Shown piece after piece: positions 8,979 through 17,109 of a DNA stretch of 64,000 nt. A model generated the notes under the pieces. That model was given only the letters and a program-made list of their open reading frames with translations, was not told the origin of the DNA and did no database searches. This DNA is from Xanthomonas prunicola. GTDB taxonomy: Bacteria; Pseudomonadota; Gammaproteobacteria; Xanthomonadales; Xanthomonadaceae. Position 1 is the stretch's first letter; the number at the start of each line of letters is the position of its first letter. The stretch lies in contig NZ_PHKV01000005.1 of NCBI RefSeq assembly GCF_002846205.1, positions 124,001-188,000 on the forward strand, given 5' to 3'. A program made the position numbers and the translations under genes.

Positions 8979-11428
8979 TCCTCCACCATCGCAGCTGGCG
9001 CAGCGATGCGCAGCGGTTGGTATTCCTGACGCCGCTCGCCGGCGATGCGCGCCTTCCATGGGTCGACCAGGCCTTCCAGCGAATACAGCAGGCGCTCGTA
9101 CAGCGCACGTCGGTTGGCTGCGTCGTCCACCACCTGCGCGCGGATGTAATCCAGGCCCACGCGCGCGATGTAGTGCACGGTGCGGTCCAGGTAATACGCC
9201 TGCTCGCGATACAGCTGCAGGAATGCCCCGGTGTACTCACGCACTTCCTCGGCAGTGCTCACCTTGACCAGAAAGCGCGCCACCTCGGTCTTGATGCCGC
9301 CGTTGCCGCCCACATGCAGCTCCCAACCCGAGTCCACTGCGATGATGCCCACGTCCTTGATGCCGGATTCGGCGCAGTTGCGCGGGCACCCCGACACCGC
9401 CAGCTTCACCTTGTGCGGGCTCCACATATTGGCCAGCATGGTTTCCAGATCGATGCCCATCTGTGTGCTGTTCTGGGTGCCGAAGCGGCAGAACTCGCTG
9501 CCCACGCAGGTCTTCACCGTGCGGATCGACTTGCCGTAGGCATGGCCGGATGGCATGCCCAGATCGCGCCATACATCCACCAGATCCTCTTTCTTGACGC
9601 CCAGCAGATCGATGCGCTGGCCGCCGGTCACCTTGACCATCGGCACCGCGTATTTGTCGGCAACATCGGCAATGCGGCGCAGCTCGCCGGCATTGGTCAC
9701 CCCGCCCTTCATCTGCGGAATCACCGAGAACGTGCCGTCCTTCTGGATGTTGGCGTGCGCACGCTCGTTGATGAAACGCGATTGCGGATCGTCGATGGCC
9801 TCATGCGGCCAGGTCGACAGCATGTAGTAGTTGATCGCCGGCCGGCAGGTGGCGCAGCCGTTGGGTGTGCGCCATTCCATGAACGCATAGGCCTGCGCAT
9901 GCGTGAGCAGCTTGTGCTCGGCAATGGCGCGACGCACCTCGCCGTGACTCAGGTCCGTACATGCGCAAACCGCCTTGGTTTTCGGGGTTTCCTGAAAGTT
10001 GGAGCCCAGGCAGTTCATCAGGATCTGCTCGACCAGGCCAGTGCATGAACCGCAGGAACTGGCGGCCTTGGTGTGCTTTTTCACCTCGTCCACGGTGAAC
10101 AGGCCTTGCTCGCTGATGGCTTTGACAATCGTGCCCTTGCACACGCCGTTGCAGCCGCAGACTTCGTCGCTGTCGGACATCGCGCTGGCGCGGTCCTGGC
10201 CGCCGGTGCCAGCATCGCCCAGTGCGCTTTCGCCGAAGATCAGCTGATCGCGTTGCGCCTGGATGGGCGTGCCGTCCTTGAGCAGCTTGAAGTACCAGGC
10301 ACCGTCGCTGGTGTCGCCATACAGGCATGCACCCACCAGCACATCGTCGCGGATCACCAGCTTCTTGTAGACGCCGCCGGCCGGGTCTGACAACACGATT
10401 TCCTCGCAGCCATCGCCGCCCATGAAATCGCCAGCCGAAAACAGGTCGATGCCGGTGACCTTGAGCTTGGTCGATGCCACCGAGCCGCGATAGATACCGA
10501 TGCCGAACTGCGCCAGATGGTTCGCACACACCTTGGCCTGCTCGAACAACGGCGCCACCAGGCCATAGGCAATGCCACGATGGTTTGCGCACTCGCCCAC
10601 TGCGTACACGCGCGGGTCGAAACTCTGCAGGCTGTCGTTGACCACGATGCCGCGCGAGCAATGGATGCCGGCTTCTTCGGCCAGGCGCGTGTTCGGGCGA
10701 ATGCCCGCTGCCATCACCACCAGATCGGCGGGGATCCCGCTGCCATCGGCAAACTTCACCCCGATCACCTCGCCCTGCGCATTGCCCAGCAGCGCGCTGG
10801 TGGCGGTGTTCAAACGGAACTCCAGCCCGCGTGCGCGCAATGCCTGTTGCAACAGATTGCCGGCCACCGGGTCGAGCTGGCGCTCCAGCAACCAACCGGC
10901 CAGATGCACCACGGTCACGTCCATGCCGCGTACTTTCAGACCGTTGGCCGCTTCAAGGCCAAGCAGACCGCCACCGATCACTACCGCGTGCTGCCTGGTA
11001 CGCGCGGTGTCGATCATGGTGCGGGTGTCCTGGATATCGCGGTACCCGATCACGCCTTTCAATTCAGTGCCGGGAATCGGCAACACGAACGGCACCGAGC
11101 CGGTGGCGATCAGCAGCCGGTCGTACTCGGCTTCGGTGCCATCGGCGGCGATCACGCGGCGACGCACGCGATCGATGCGCGTGACTTGCTTGTTCAAGTG
11201 CAGATGGATCCCGTTGTCCCGGTACCACTGCAACGGGTTGAGCACGATATCGTCGAACTCCTGCTCGCCGGCCAGCACCGGCGAAAGCAGGATGCGGTTG
11301 TAATTGGGATGCGGCTCGGCGCCGAACACCGTGATGTGGTACATGCCCGGCATCAGCTTGAGCAATTCTTCCACGGTGCGGATGCCGGCCATGCCGTTGC
11401 CGATGACGACGAGTCTGGATTGCTTCAT
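8975..11428 (-). CDS. nirB: Nitrite reductase [NAD(P)H] large subunit
   Basis: Siroheme/4Fe-4S enzyme reducing nitrite to ammonium in the cytoplasm, 817 residues against about 847 in E. coli. The order is: FAD-binding VVIGNGMAGIRTVEELL at the N-terminus; NAD(P)-binding VVIGGGLLGLEAANGL near residue 150; two BFD 2Fe-2S modules (CGCNGVCKG ... CGSC, and CACTDLSHG ... GCATC); and siroheme/4Fe-4S ligands CVGSEFC and SGCPRNCAESG. I choose MKQSRLVV (11428) over MSTGIQAM (11449) because CAGG lies just before it. The gene begins 23 bases after narK and overlaps nirD. Confidence 0.95.
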   Translation of the reverse strand: MKQSRLVVIGNGMAGIRTVEELLKLMPGMYHITVFGAEPHPNYNRILLSPVLAGEQEFDDIVLNPLQWYRDNGIHLHLNKQVTRIDRVRRRVIAADGTEAEYDRLLIATGSVPFVLPIPGTELKGVIGYRDIQDTRTMIDTARTRQHAVVIGGGLLGLEAANGLKVRGMDVTVVHLAGWLLERQLDPVAGNLLQQALRARGLEFRLNTATSALLGNAQGEVIGVKFADGSGIPADLVVMAAGIRPNTRLAEEAGIHCSRGIVVNDSLQSFDPRVYAVGECANHRGIAYGLVAPLFEQAKVCANHLAQFGIGIYRGSVASTKLKVTGIDLFSAGDFMGGDGCEEIVLSDPAGGVYKKLVIRDDVLVGACLYGDTSDGAWYFKLLKDGTPIQAQRDQLIFGESALGDAGTGGQDRASAMSDSDEVCGCNGVCKGTIVKAISEQGLFTVDEVKKHTKAASSCGSCTGLVEQILMNCLGSNFQETPKTKAVCACTDLSHGEVRRAIAEHKLLTHAQAYAFMEWRTPNGCATCRPAINYYMLSTWPHEAIDDPQSRFINERAHANIQKDGTFSVIPQMKGGVTNAGELRRIADVADKYAVPMVKVTGGQRIDLLGVKKEDLVDVWRDLGMPSGHAYGKSIRTVKTCVGSEFCRFGTQNSTQMGIDLETMLANMWSPHKVKLAVSGCPRNCAESGIKDVGIIAVDSGWELHVGGNGGIKTEVARFLVKVSTAEEVREYTGAFLQLYREQAYYLDRTVHYIARVGLDYIRAQVVDDAANRRALYERLLYSLEGLVDPWKARIAGERRQEYQPLRIAAPAAMVEE

Positions 11429-11450
11429 TGCCTGGATTCCTGTCGACATA

Positions 11451-12659
11451 TCAGACGCGCGGCGCGCCGGCGGTGGACCATTCGCTGCGCCACTGGGTCT
11501 TGACCCCGGCCAGCAACGCCCAGCCCCCGAAAGCGAACGCCGCGAACAGCCACATGCCCAGTGCATAGCTGCCGGTGTGTTGCTTGAGCACACCCAGGCT
11601 CGCGGCCAGCGCAAATCCGCCGATGCCCCCGGCCATGCCGATCAACCCGGTCATGACGCCGATATCCCGGCCAAAGCGTTGCGGCACCAGCTGAAACACC
11701 GCCCCATTTCCAGCGCCCAGACACAGCAGCGTCAGCACGAACAACGCCAGCGTCAGCGTGGCGCCACCCGCACCGAACCCGGCGATGCCCACCAGCGTGG
11801 CAACCAGCAGATACACGGTGAGCAAGGCGCGGGTGCCGCCGACGCGATCGGCGATGACGCCGCCGAGCGGCCGCATCACCGAGCCGGCCAGCACGCAGGC
11901 GGCCGTGGCCCAGCCCGCAGTACGTGCATCGAAGCCGAACTGGTCGTGGAAGTAGCCCGGCAACGCGCTGGCAAAGCCGGAAAACCCGCCAAAGGTGATC
12001 GCATAGAAAAACATGAAGCGCCACGCATCGCGGTTACCCACGAGCACCCGGCCGTAGTCGGACCATTGCTTGCGTGCGACCGGGGTCGGCGCCTCCTTGG
12101 CGATCGACGCAAACACGATCAGCGTCAGCACCAACGGAATACACGCCAGCCCGAACACGTTTTGGTAGCCGAATGCGGCGGCCAGCATCGGCGCAAACAA
12201 CGCAGCCAGCACCGTGCCGGAATTGCCTGCACCGGCAATGCCCATCGCGGTGCCCTGATGCTCGGGCGGATACCAGCGCGATGCCAGTGGCAATGCCACC
12301 GCAAACGAGGCACCGGCAATGCCGAGCGACACGCCCAGCATCAACACCTGCCCCATGCTGTTGACGCCCAGTTGCCAGGCACCGAACAGCGCCGCGATGA
12401 CCGCAAGCTGGGCCAGCATGCCGGCACGCTTGGCACCAATGCGATCGGCAAACATGCCCAGTACCAGGCGCAGCACGGCGCCGCACAGGATCGGCACGGC
12501 CACCATCAAGGCGCGCTGCTGCGTGTCCAATCCCAGCGCTTGCGCAATCGGCACCTGCAGCGGACCGAGCAAGTACCACACCATGAAGCTCAGGTCGAAA
12601 TACAGGAAGGATGCGAACAAGGTGGGCGTGTGCCCGGATCGCCAGAACGAGCGCTGCAT
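11451..12659 (-). CDS. narK: Nitrate/nitrite transporter of the NarK/NasA MFS family, first gene of the operon
   Basis: Major facilitator nitrate/nitrite porter of 402 residues with about twelve hydrophobic segments. Signature pieces are RLVLGMFADRIGAKRAG (loop 2-3 motif), GIAGAGNSGTVLAALFAP and GAGNGAVFQLVPQRFGRDIG (nitrate-signature regions). I start at MQRSFWRSG because GAAGAGG lies a few bases before it; the longer frame would run through the terminator hairpin of the leader. It is the first gene after the sigma-54 promoter and antitermination leader, so uptake, nitrate reduction, nitrite reduction and siroheme synthesis appear to share one control point. Confidence 0.92.
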   Translation of the reverse strand: MQRSFWRSGHTPTLFASFLYFDLSFMVWYLLGPLQVPIAQALGLDTQQRALMVAVPILCGAVLRLVLGMFADRIGAKRAGMLAQLAVIAALFGAWQLGVNSMGQVLMLGVSLGIAGASFAVALPLASRWYPPEHQGTAMGIAGAGNSGTVLAALFAPMLAAAFGYQNVFGLACIPLVLTLIVFASIAKEAPTPVARKQWSDYGRVLVGNRDAWRFMFFYAITFGGFSGFASALPGYFHDQFGFDARTAGWATAACVLAGSVMRPLGGVIADRVGGTRALLTVYLLVATLVGIAGFGAGGATLTLALFVLTLLCLGAGNGAVFQLVPQRFGRDIGVMTGLIGMAGGIGGFALAASLGVLKQHTGSYALGMWLFAAFAFGGWALLAGVKTQWRSEWSTAGAPRV

Positions 12660-12684
12660 AGAGACCTCTTCGAGTGCGATGGTC

Positions 12685-12727
12685 AAAAAAAAACGGCGCC
12701 CCTCCGGTAAACCGGAAGGACGCCGTT
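12685..12727 (-). terminator. Leader terminator upstream of narK
   Basis: On the minus strand a 16-bp stem with two G-U pairs (12692-12727) and a TTTA loop is followed by seven further T residues (12685-12691). It lies inside the 5' leader, between promoter and narK, so it is an attenuator and not the end of a gene. Its 5' arm begins with AACGGC, the hexaloop of the small ANTAR-type hairpin at 12718-12731, making the two structures mutually exclusive. Confidence 0.9.
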
Positions 12728-12804
12728 GTCCTGGGTGCACGCGGATCGCCGTTGAACCGCTGCACCGTGTACGTGTTGTTGCAGGCACGCCGTTGCGCCT
12801 GCAC
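12718..12804 (-). ncRNA. ANTAR (NasT/NasR-type) antitermination leader with three identical hexaloops
   Basis: Reading the minus strand 5' to 3': hairpin 1 at 12802-12781 (8-bp stem, loop AACGGC), hairpin 2 at 12766-12734 (interrupted stem with one bulge and one mismatch, loop AACGGC), and a short third hairpin at 12731-12718 (GGAC-AACGGC-GTCC). ANTAR proteins are known to bind tandem hairpins with hexanucleotide loops having A at position 1 and G at position 4; all three loops fit. The third hairpin shares bases with the terminator 5' arm, and a NasT-type ANTAR regulator is encoded 1.6 kb upstream. Binding should disrupt the terminator and allow narK-nirBD-nasA expression. Confidence 0.85.
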
Positions 12805-12815
12805 GTGATTCCTAC

Positions 12816-12830
12816 GCAATCAGCGTGCCA
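12816..12830 (-). promoter_or_regulatory. Sigma-54 (RpoN) promoter of the nitrate operon
   Basis: The minus strand reads TGGCACGCTGATTGC, an exact match to the -24/-12 consensus TGGCACG-N4-TTGC with GG and GC ten bases apart. The predicted transcript start is near 12804, two bases before leader hairpin 1. Confidence 0.85.
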
Positions 12831-12961
12831 ACTGTTTCTCTGCAGCTATTCCAGAACTGCAAGTCTTTGATAAATAGTTTTTTTTCGGCCGACTTCCGGA
12901 GTGCTGCGGCGTTGTTTATGGAAGCCGATGTAGCTGGTCATTCCCGGCTTTCGTGCAGCGA

Positions 12962-12978
12962 TGCACCAACAATGTGCG
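12962..12978. promoter_or_regulatory. Possible NtrC-type enhancer site
   Basis: TGCACCAACAATGTGCG matches the NtrC dyad TGCACC-N5-GGTGCA at about 13 of 17 positions. It lies roughly 160-175 bases upstream of the predicted sigma-54 start, a usual enhancer distance. The match is imperfect, so this is tentative. Confidence 0.4.
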
Positions 12979-13133
12979 TCGGTCGAGGGCGCGATCAGCT
13001 ACCACTCTTGAGAGAAGCGATCCATCTGTTGAAAGCTCTGTGCACCGATCAGCTCAGTTGGTCCTCGCAGCAAACGCGAAGCGCGGACGATGCCCTCGCT
13101 GCTCGCGGGACACGCCGTTGGCGCATCGCAGGG

Positions 13134-13167
13134 GGCTCGATGGCGGCATCCACGCCGCCATCGAGCC
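13134..13167. repeat. 14-bp perfect palindrome, probable dispersed Xanthomonas repeat
   Basis: GGCTCGATGGCGGC and its exact complement GCCGCCATCGAGCC flank ATCCAC. There is no T-run on either side, so it is not a classical terminator. The minus-strand translation around it (DVLVGSMAAWMPPSS) resembles small hypothetical ORFs I recall as recurring in Xanthomonas intergenic regions, which suggests a dispersed element. It lies between nasS and the narK leader. Apart from this and the promoter elements, 12831-13297 holds no supported gene. Confidence 0.5.
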
Positions 13168-13297
13168 TACAAGGACGTCCTTGCAGCGCTTCCTGCGACG
13201 GTGAACGGGCAAGGGCCCTCCAACCATGTCGCAGATGCGCTGCGCTACGCGTGATTTATCGCAATCTCCAACCACCATGGCAGACTCCACCCAGTGC

Positions 13298-14395
13298 TCA
13301 ATCGCCTTTCAGCGCATCGAACAACCGATTGCTGCGGTGATCGCTGTCCGGCACCGCAACACCCACCCGTGCGGCAGCGCGCCGATAGTTATCGAGCCGA
13401 TGGATGTCACGCAGCCGCGCGATGTCATCGTCCTCGATGTCATGCCAACCCCAACGCTGGAACTGGCTTAAGAACCATTCCCCGTCCGAAAGCCACGGCA
13501 TGTTCACTGTGCCGCCGCGATGGAACGCCAACCCTGTCGCATCGTCTGCAACGGCGTTGGCACCCGCATTGGCCTCAATCTCGACAGCAGCGTCCAGACA
13601 CGCGGCCAGATGCGCGGCCGGCACACCGATATGCTCCGGCTCGGCCAACCATTGTGCGCACAGCGCACGGTTGGCCGGCGTGGCGTCCAGCCAACGGCAG
13701 GCCTCCAGCACGCAGGCGGTTAGTCGCTCGGTCAACTCAGGCTGCAGCGCAGCGAATTCGCGACGGCATGCCAGCACTTTTTCCGGATGGCCGGGCCATA
13801 ACTCACCGCTGCGGATCACACGCTGCCCGCTGCCCTGCGCTTGGGCCACTGCCGCCCACGGCTCGCCGGAGCAATAGCCGTCGACCAAACCGCTGGCCAG
13901 TGCCTCGGGCATCTGCGGCGGCGGAATACTGAGCACATCCACATCGCGCATCGGATCTACCCCGCCCGCGGCCAGCCAGTAGTACAGCCATAGCGCATGT
14001 GTCCCGGTGGGAAAGGTCTGCGCGAACACCGCGCGGCGCCCCAAACCGGTCAATGCCTGGAGCAACGTGCGACCAGCCGCCAACGCTTGCGCAATTGCAG
14101 GCGCCAGCGTGATCGCCTGGCCGTTATGGTTGAGCGTCATCAACAACGCCATCGGGCACTGCGGCCCGGCGATACCCAGATCGATCGCGTAGACCAGGCT
14201 GGCCAGGGCATGCGCCGCCTCCACTTCGCCTGCCAGCAGACGGTCGCGCACGCCCGCCCACGATGCCTGCCGCTGCAAGTCCAACTGCAGACCATGCGCA
14301 CTGTCCAGGCCCAGGCGCTGTGCAGCAACCAACGGCGCGCAGTCGATCAACGGCATGTAGGCCACGCGCAATACGGGAAGTTCGGCTTGGCTCAT
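13298..14395 (-). CDS. nasS: NasS, cytoplasmic nitrate/nitrite sensor (NrtA-like)
   Basis: A 365-residue protein of the NrtA/CmpA substrate-binding family (LRVAYMPLIDCAPLVAAQRLG, FAQTFPTGTHALWLYYWLA, VDGYCSGEPWAAVAQ). It lacks a signal peptide or lipobox, so it is cytoplasmic, as expected for NasS and not for a transporter subunit. In characterised systems NasS holds the ANTAR protein NasT inactive until nitrate or nitrite binds. Here it starts 4 bases after the nasT stop in the same direction. With the ANTAR leader in front of narK, the role is well supported by context. An alternative label would be nitrate ABC-transporter binding protein, but no permease genes adjoin. Confidence 0.85.
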   Translation of the reverse strand: MSQAELPVLRVAYMPLIDCAPLVAAQRLGLDSAHGLQLDLQRQASWAGVRDRLLAGEVEAAHALASLVYAIDLGIAGPQCPMALLMTLNHNGQAITLAPAIAQALAAGRTLLQALTGLGRRAVFAQTFPTGTHALWLYYWLAAGGVDPMRDVDVLSIPPPQMPEALASGLVDGYCSGEPWAAVAQAQGSGQRVIRSGELWPGHPEKVLACRREFAALQPELTERLTACVLEACRWLDATPANRALCAQWLAEPEHIGVPAAHLAACLDAAVEIEANAGANAVADDATGLAFHRGGTVNMPWLSDGEWFLSQFQRWGWHDIEDDDIARLRDIHRLDNYRRAAARVGVAVPDSDHRSNRLFDALKGD

Positions 14396-14399
14396 AGAT

Positions 14400-14972
14400 T
14401 CATCCCAACAAGTCGGCCATGGCCACAATGCGGCGCGCCACTTCGGCCAGCTTGACGCCCTGCTTCATCGCCTGCTGGCGTAACGCCGCATAGGCATCGG
14501 CCTCGCTCAGACCGCGCTTTTCCATCAGTAGGCCCTTGGCGCGGTCGATCTGCTTACGGTCCTGCAACGCCTGCTGTACATCGTCCAGGCGCTTGCGCAT
14601 GCTGCTTTCTTGCGCAAAACGGGCCAGCGCCACCTGCACGATCGGCGCCAGCCGTGCTGGCGCCAAGCCATCCACCACATACGCCGTCACGCCCGCACCG
14701 ACCGCCGCATGGATCAACGCATCGTCGCCATCGCCGGAAAACATCACCACCGGCCGCGGTGCATGTGCATGCAGCATCGACAGCTGCTCCAAGGTATCGC
14801 GCGAAGGCGAATCCACATCGATCACGACCACATCGGGCTGCTGGCTCTGCACGGCATGCAGCAACGCACTGATCGACGCCACATCGTCGAGCACCGTGTA
14901 GCCAGCACGCGTCAGCGCCTGGCGCAGTTCGGCGATCGGCTTTTCGGTATCGTTGACCAGCAAAACACGCAT
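14400..14972 (-). CDS. nasT: NasT, ANTAR-domain transcription antiterminator
   Basis: RNA-binding response-regulator-like protein of 190 residues. The N-terminal receiver-like domain begins MRVLLVNDTEKP and has VVVIDVDSPSRDT near the usual phospho-Asp position. The C-terminal ANTAR domain shows the typical helix RKQIDRAKGLLMEKRGLSEA followed by AYAALRQQAMKQG. ANTAR proteins bind paired hexaloop hairpins in leader RNAs and prevent terminator formation; such a leader is present at 12718-12804. It is the first gene of nasT-nasS and is divergent from the cysG-like gene. The start at MRVLL is chosen because the longer frame lacks homology. Confidence 0.9.
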   Translation of the reverse strand: MRVLLVNDTEKPIAELRQALTRAGYTVLDDVASISALLHAVQSQQPDVVVIDVDSPSRDTLEQLSMLHAHAPRPVVMFSGDGDDALIHAAVGAGVTAYVVDGLAPARLAPIVQVALARFAQESSMRKRLDDVQQALQDRKQIDRAKGLLMEKRGLSEADAYAALRQQAMKQGVKLAEVARRIVAMADLLG

Positions 14973-15054
14973 TGGCGGCAGCGAGGCGTGGACGTGGCTT
15001 GATGGTGCCATGCAACATGCCGTTGGTGCGAGCCATCTTTTCGGAGTGTGTCTG

Positions 15055-16050
15055 ATGCCGTTGTTCCCGTTGTTCGCCAATCTGCAGGGGCGCGCCGTCC
15101 TGGTCATCGGCGGCGGCGAAGTCGCCACGCGCAAAGTGCTGGCGCTGCTCAAGGCCGAGGCGCACATCCGCCTCTATGCACACGCGCTCTCGCCGGAGCT
15201 TGCCGTGCTGATGCAGACCGGCCGCTTCGAGCAACTGGGTGGCGAGTTCGACCCGGCATGGATCGACGATGTCTGGCTGGTGGTGGCTGCGACCGACGAC
15301 ACCGATTTGAACCAGCGCGTTGCGGCCGCCGCAGGTGCGCGACAACGGCTGGTCAATGTGGTGGACGATGCCGAACTGTCGACGTATCAGGTGCCGGCCA
15401 TCGTGGACCGCGACCCGCTGGTCATCGCCATCTCCTCGGCAGGCGCCGCGCCGATGTTGGCACGGCGTCTGCGTGAACGGCTGGAACGCGAACTGGATGC
15501 GTCGGTCGGCCGCTTCGCCGGACTGTTTGCAAAGCACCGCGAGCGCATTCGCAGCCAGTTTCCGGACATGAATCGTCGTCGCCGTTGGTTCGACCGTGTC
15601 ATCGACGGCGACGTGCCGTTGTTGCTGCAGGCTGGCAACGATGACGCGGCCGAGGCCGCGTTCAATGCAGCGCTCGATGATGCCGGCACCATCCCGGCGC
15701 GCGGCAGCGTACAGCTGGTCGGTACCGGCCCCGGCGATCCGGGCCTACTCACCTTGAAAGCCCTGCGCGCGATGAATCTGGCCGATGTGCTGCTGATCGA
15801 CGAACACATTCCCGATGCCGTGCTTGAGCTTGCGCGCCGCGACGCCTCACGCCGCACGTTGCCGCCGGCAACTGACGCACAACAGCAACTGATCGTGGAA
15901 CTGGCCAGCGCCGGCCTACATGTCGTCGCCCTGCGCAGCGGCGCCGGTTACGACAGCGCCGCTGCCGATGCGATCGACGCTGCCTTGCAGGCACGCGGTT
16001 TGGCCTGCGATCGCGTGCCTGGAATTACTGCCACCCATGCGCACGATTGA
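15055..16050 (+). CDS. cysG: Siroheme synthase-like protein: precorrin-2 dehydrogenase/ferrochelatase with shortened SUMT domain
   Basis: The N-terminal half is a CysG-type precorrin-2 dehydrogenase/sirohydrochlorin ferrochelatase: MPLFPLFANLQGRAVLVIGG, GGEVATRKVLALLKA (NAD site), then ISSAGAAPMLARRLRERLE. It oxidises precorrin-2 and inserts iron to make siroheme. The C-terminal methyltransferase begins normally (VGTGPGDPGLLTLKALRAMN) but is only about 110 residues, not about 245. The usual VRLKGGDP segment appears as VALRSGAGYD. The methyltransferase is probably inactive; the separate SUMT gene at 4979-5755 could supply that step. It is 331 residues and divergent from nasT. I start at MPLFPL because the longer frame overlaps nasT without homology. 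Confidence 0.85.
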   Translation: MPLFPLFANLQGRAVLVIGGGEVATRKVLALLKAEAHIRLYAHALSPELAVLMQTGRFEQLGGEFDPAWIDDVWLVVAATDDTDLNQRVAAAAGARQRLVNVVDDAELSTYQVPAIVDRDPLVIAISSAGAAPMLARRLRERLERELDASVGRFAGLFAKHRERIRSQFPDMNRRRRWFDRVIDGDVPLLLQAGNDDAAEAAFNAALDDAGTIPARGSVQLVGTGPGDPGLLTLKALRAMNLADVLLIDEHIPDAVLELARRDASRRTLPPATDAQQQLIVELASAGLHVVALRSGAGYDSAAADAIDAALQARGLACDRVPGITATHAHD

Positions 16051-16187
16051 CCCTGCGTCATGATCGGCGACGCGTTGGCGAGACTATTCGGCATACACCT
16101 AAGCAACTGCCTCGCCTGACGTTTGGGACGCTCGCACATCAAACGCTGCATCACTTCAACTACTGCAGCAACGCCACACTGCGCGCA

Positions 16188-16556
16188 TCAAGATCCGTCT
16201 TTCGGAAACCGCTTGCGCGCACTGTCGCGCACATCGATATCGAAAGTGACGCGCAGTGCCATGGTTTCCGCGTGCCCGGCACCCGCATCGAACGTGAAGC
16301 TCAAGCCCTCGCGGCTGGGCAGTTGCCGCACATGCTCTTCGAGCGCGCCACGTGGTACCAATAATTGCCAATGATCGGTGGCGCAATTGCACGCTGCGTG
16401 ACCGCCGGTGAGGCTTACGCTGTGCCGCACCAATCGCGCACCCTGCCCGCTCGGCAACCGGCTCGCATTGTCGACTGTGTGACCGGCCAGCAATTCGGCC
16501 AGCTCGGCTTCGTCGATACGGAATCGCACCTGCTGGCCTTCAATCTGGATTTTCAT
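16188..16556 (-). CDS. Conserved hypothetical protein (DUF7009-like)
   Basis: A 122-residue protein beginning MKIQIEGQQVRFRIDEAELA, with an opening pattern like the DUF7009 group of small uncharacterised proteins. It has no signal peptide or membrane segment; a CNCA motif lies in the middle. Its start codon overlaps the end of mobA by 17 bases, so it is probably co-transcribed as the last gene of moeA-mobA. A molybdenum-cofactor link is inferred from position only. Confidence 0.6.
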   Translation of the reverse strand: MKIQIEGQQVRFRIDEAELAELLAGHTVDNASRLPSGQGARLVRHSVSLTGGHAACNCATDHWQLLVPRGALEEHVRQLPSREGLSFTFDAGAGHAETMALRVTFDIDVRDSARKRFPKDGS

Positions 16557-17109
16557 GGATCAGCTCACTCCACTGCTCGGGCGTGTTGCAATTGACGAAT
16601 GCGGTACGTTCGCTGGCGGTGACAGCCACGCGATGGCATTGCAGTGAACGCTGCAAGGCGCGCAGCGAGCGTGACGATGCGTCGCCAGCCATCCGCGTGG
16701 CCAAGGCCTCACGCACAACGACATCGATGCGCAGGCACATCGGCAACATCTGATCCTCGAACGCCACGCAGCGGTGCTGCGACGGCGCCAGCAGCTTGCT
16801 CAGCAACGCAGCCGACAGCAGCGGCATATCCACCGGCACCACCACCAACTTGGTGGCATCGGCCACACGCGCGATCACGCTCGCAAGCCCACCGAGCGGG
16901 CCCAGATCAGGCTGGGCGTCGGCAATGCCGGCGTAGTCGGGTCGGTCGCCGCTGACCAATACGTGCTGCGCACCAGCCTCGCGCAACAGCGCCTGCATCT
17001 GATCCAACAACGGGCGCCCATGCCAAGGCAACAACGCCTTGTCCTGCCCCATCCGCGACGAACGGCCTCCCGCCAGCACCACACCCGTCCATGGCTGCAT
17101 CGTCGTCAT
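16540..17109 (-). CDS. mobA: Molybdenum cofactor guanylyltransferase
   Basis: Transfers GMP from GTP to molybdopterin, giving the MGD form of the cofactor that NasA requires. It is 189 residues with the nucleotidyltransferase signature VVLAGGRSSRMGQDKALLPW near the N-terminus, then VPVDMPLLSAALL (metal-binding Asp) and VNCNTPEQW near the C-terminus. I start at MTTMQPW (17109): its ATG overlaps the stop codon of a 14-codon frame that itself overlaps the moeA stop. A start nine bases later (MQPW, 17100) is also possible. The longer frame upstream is an out-of-frame shadow of moeA. Confidence 0.9.
   Translation of the reverse strand: MTTMQPWTGVVLAGGRSSRMGQDKALLPWHGRPLLDQMQALLREAGAQHVLVSGDRPDYAGIADAQPDLGPLGGLASVIARVADATKLVVVPVDMPLLSAALLSKLLAPSQHRCVAFEDQMLPMCLRIDVVVREALATRMAGDASSRSLRALQRSLQCHRVAVTASERTAFVNCNTPEQWSELIHENPD

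Noticed and set aside
8617..9240. Long minus-strand extension upstream of nasA giving an apparent 1144-residue protein
   Set aside because: This part is an out-of-frame shadow of nirD and nirB. The real start is the ATG at 8616, which overlaps the nirD stop, and homology begins there.
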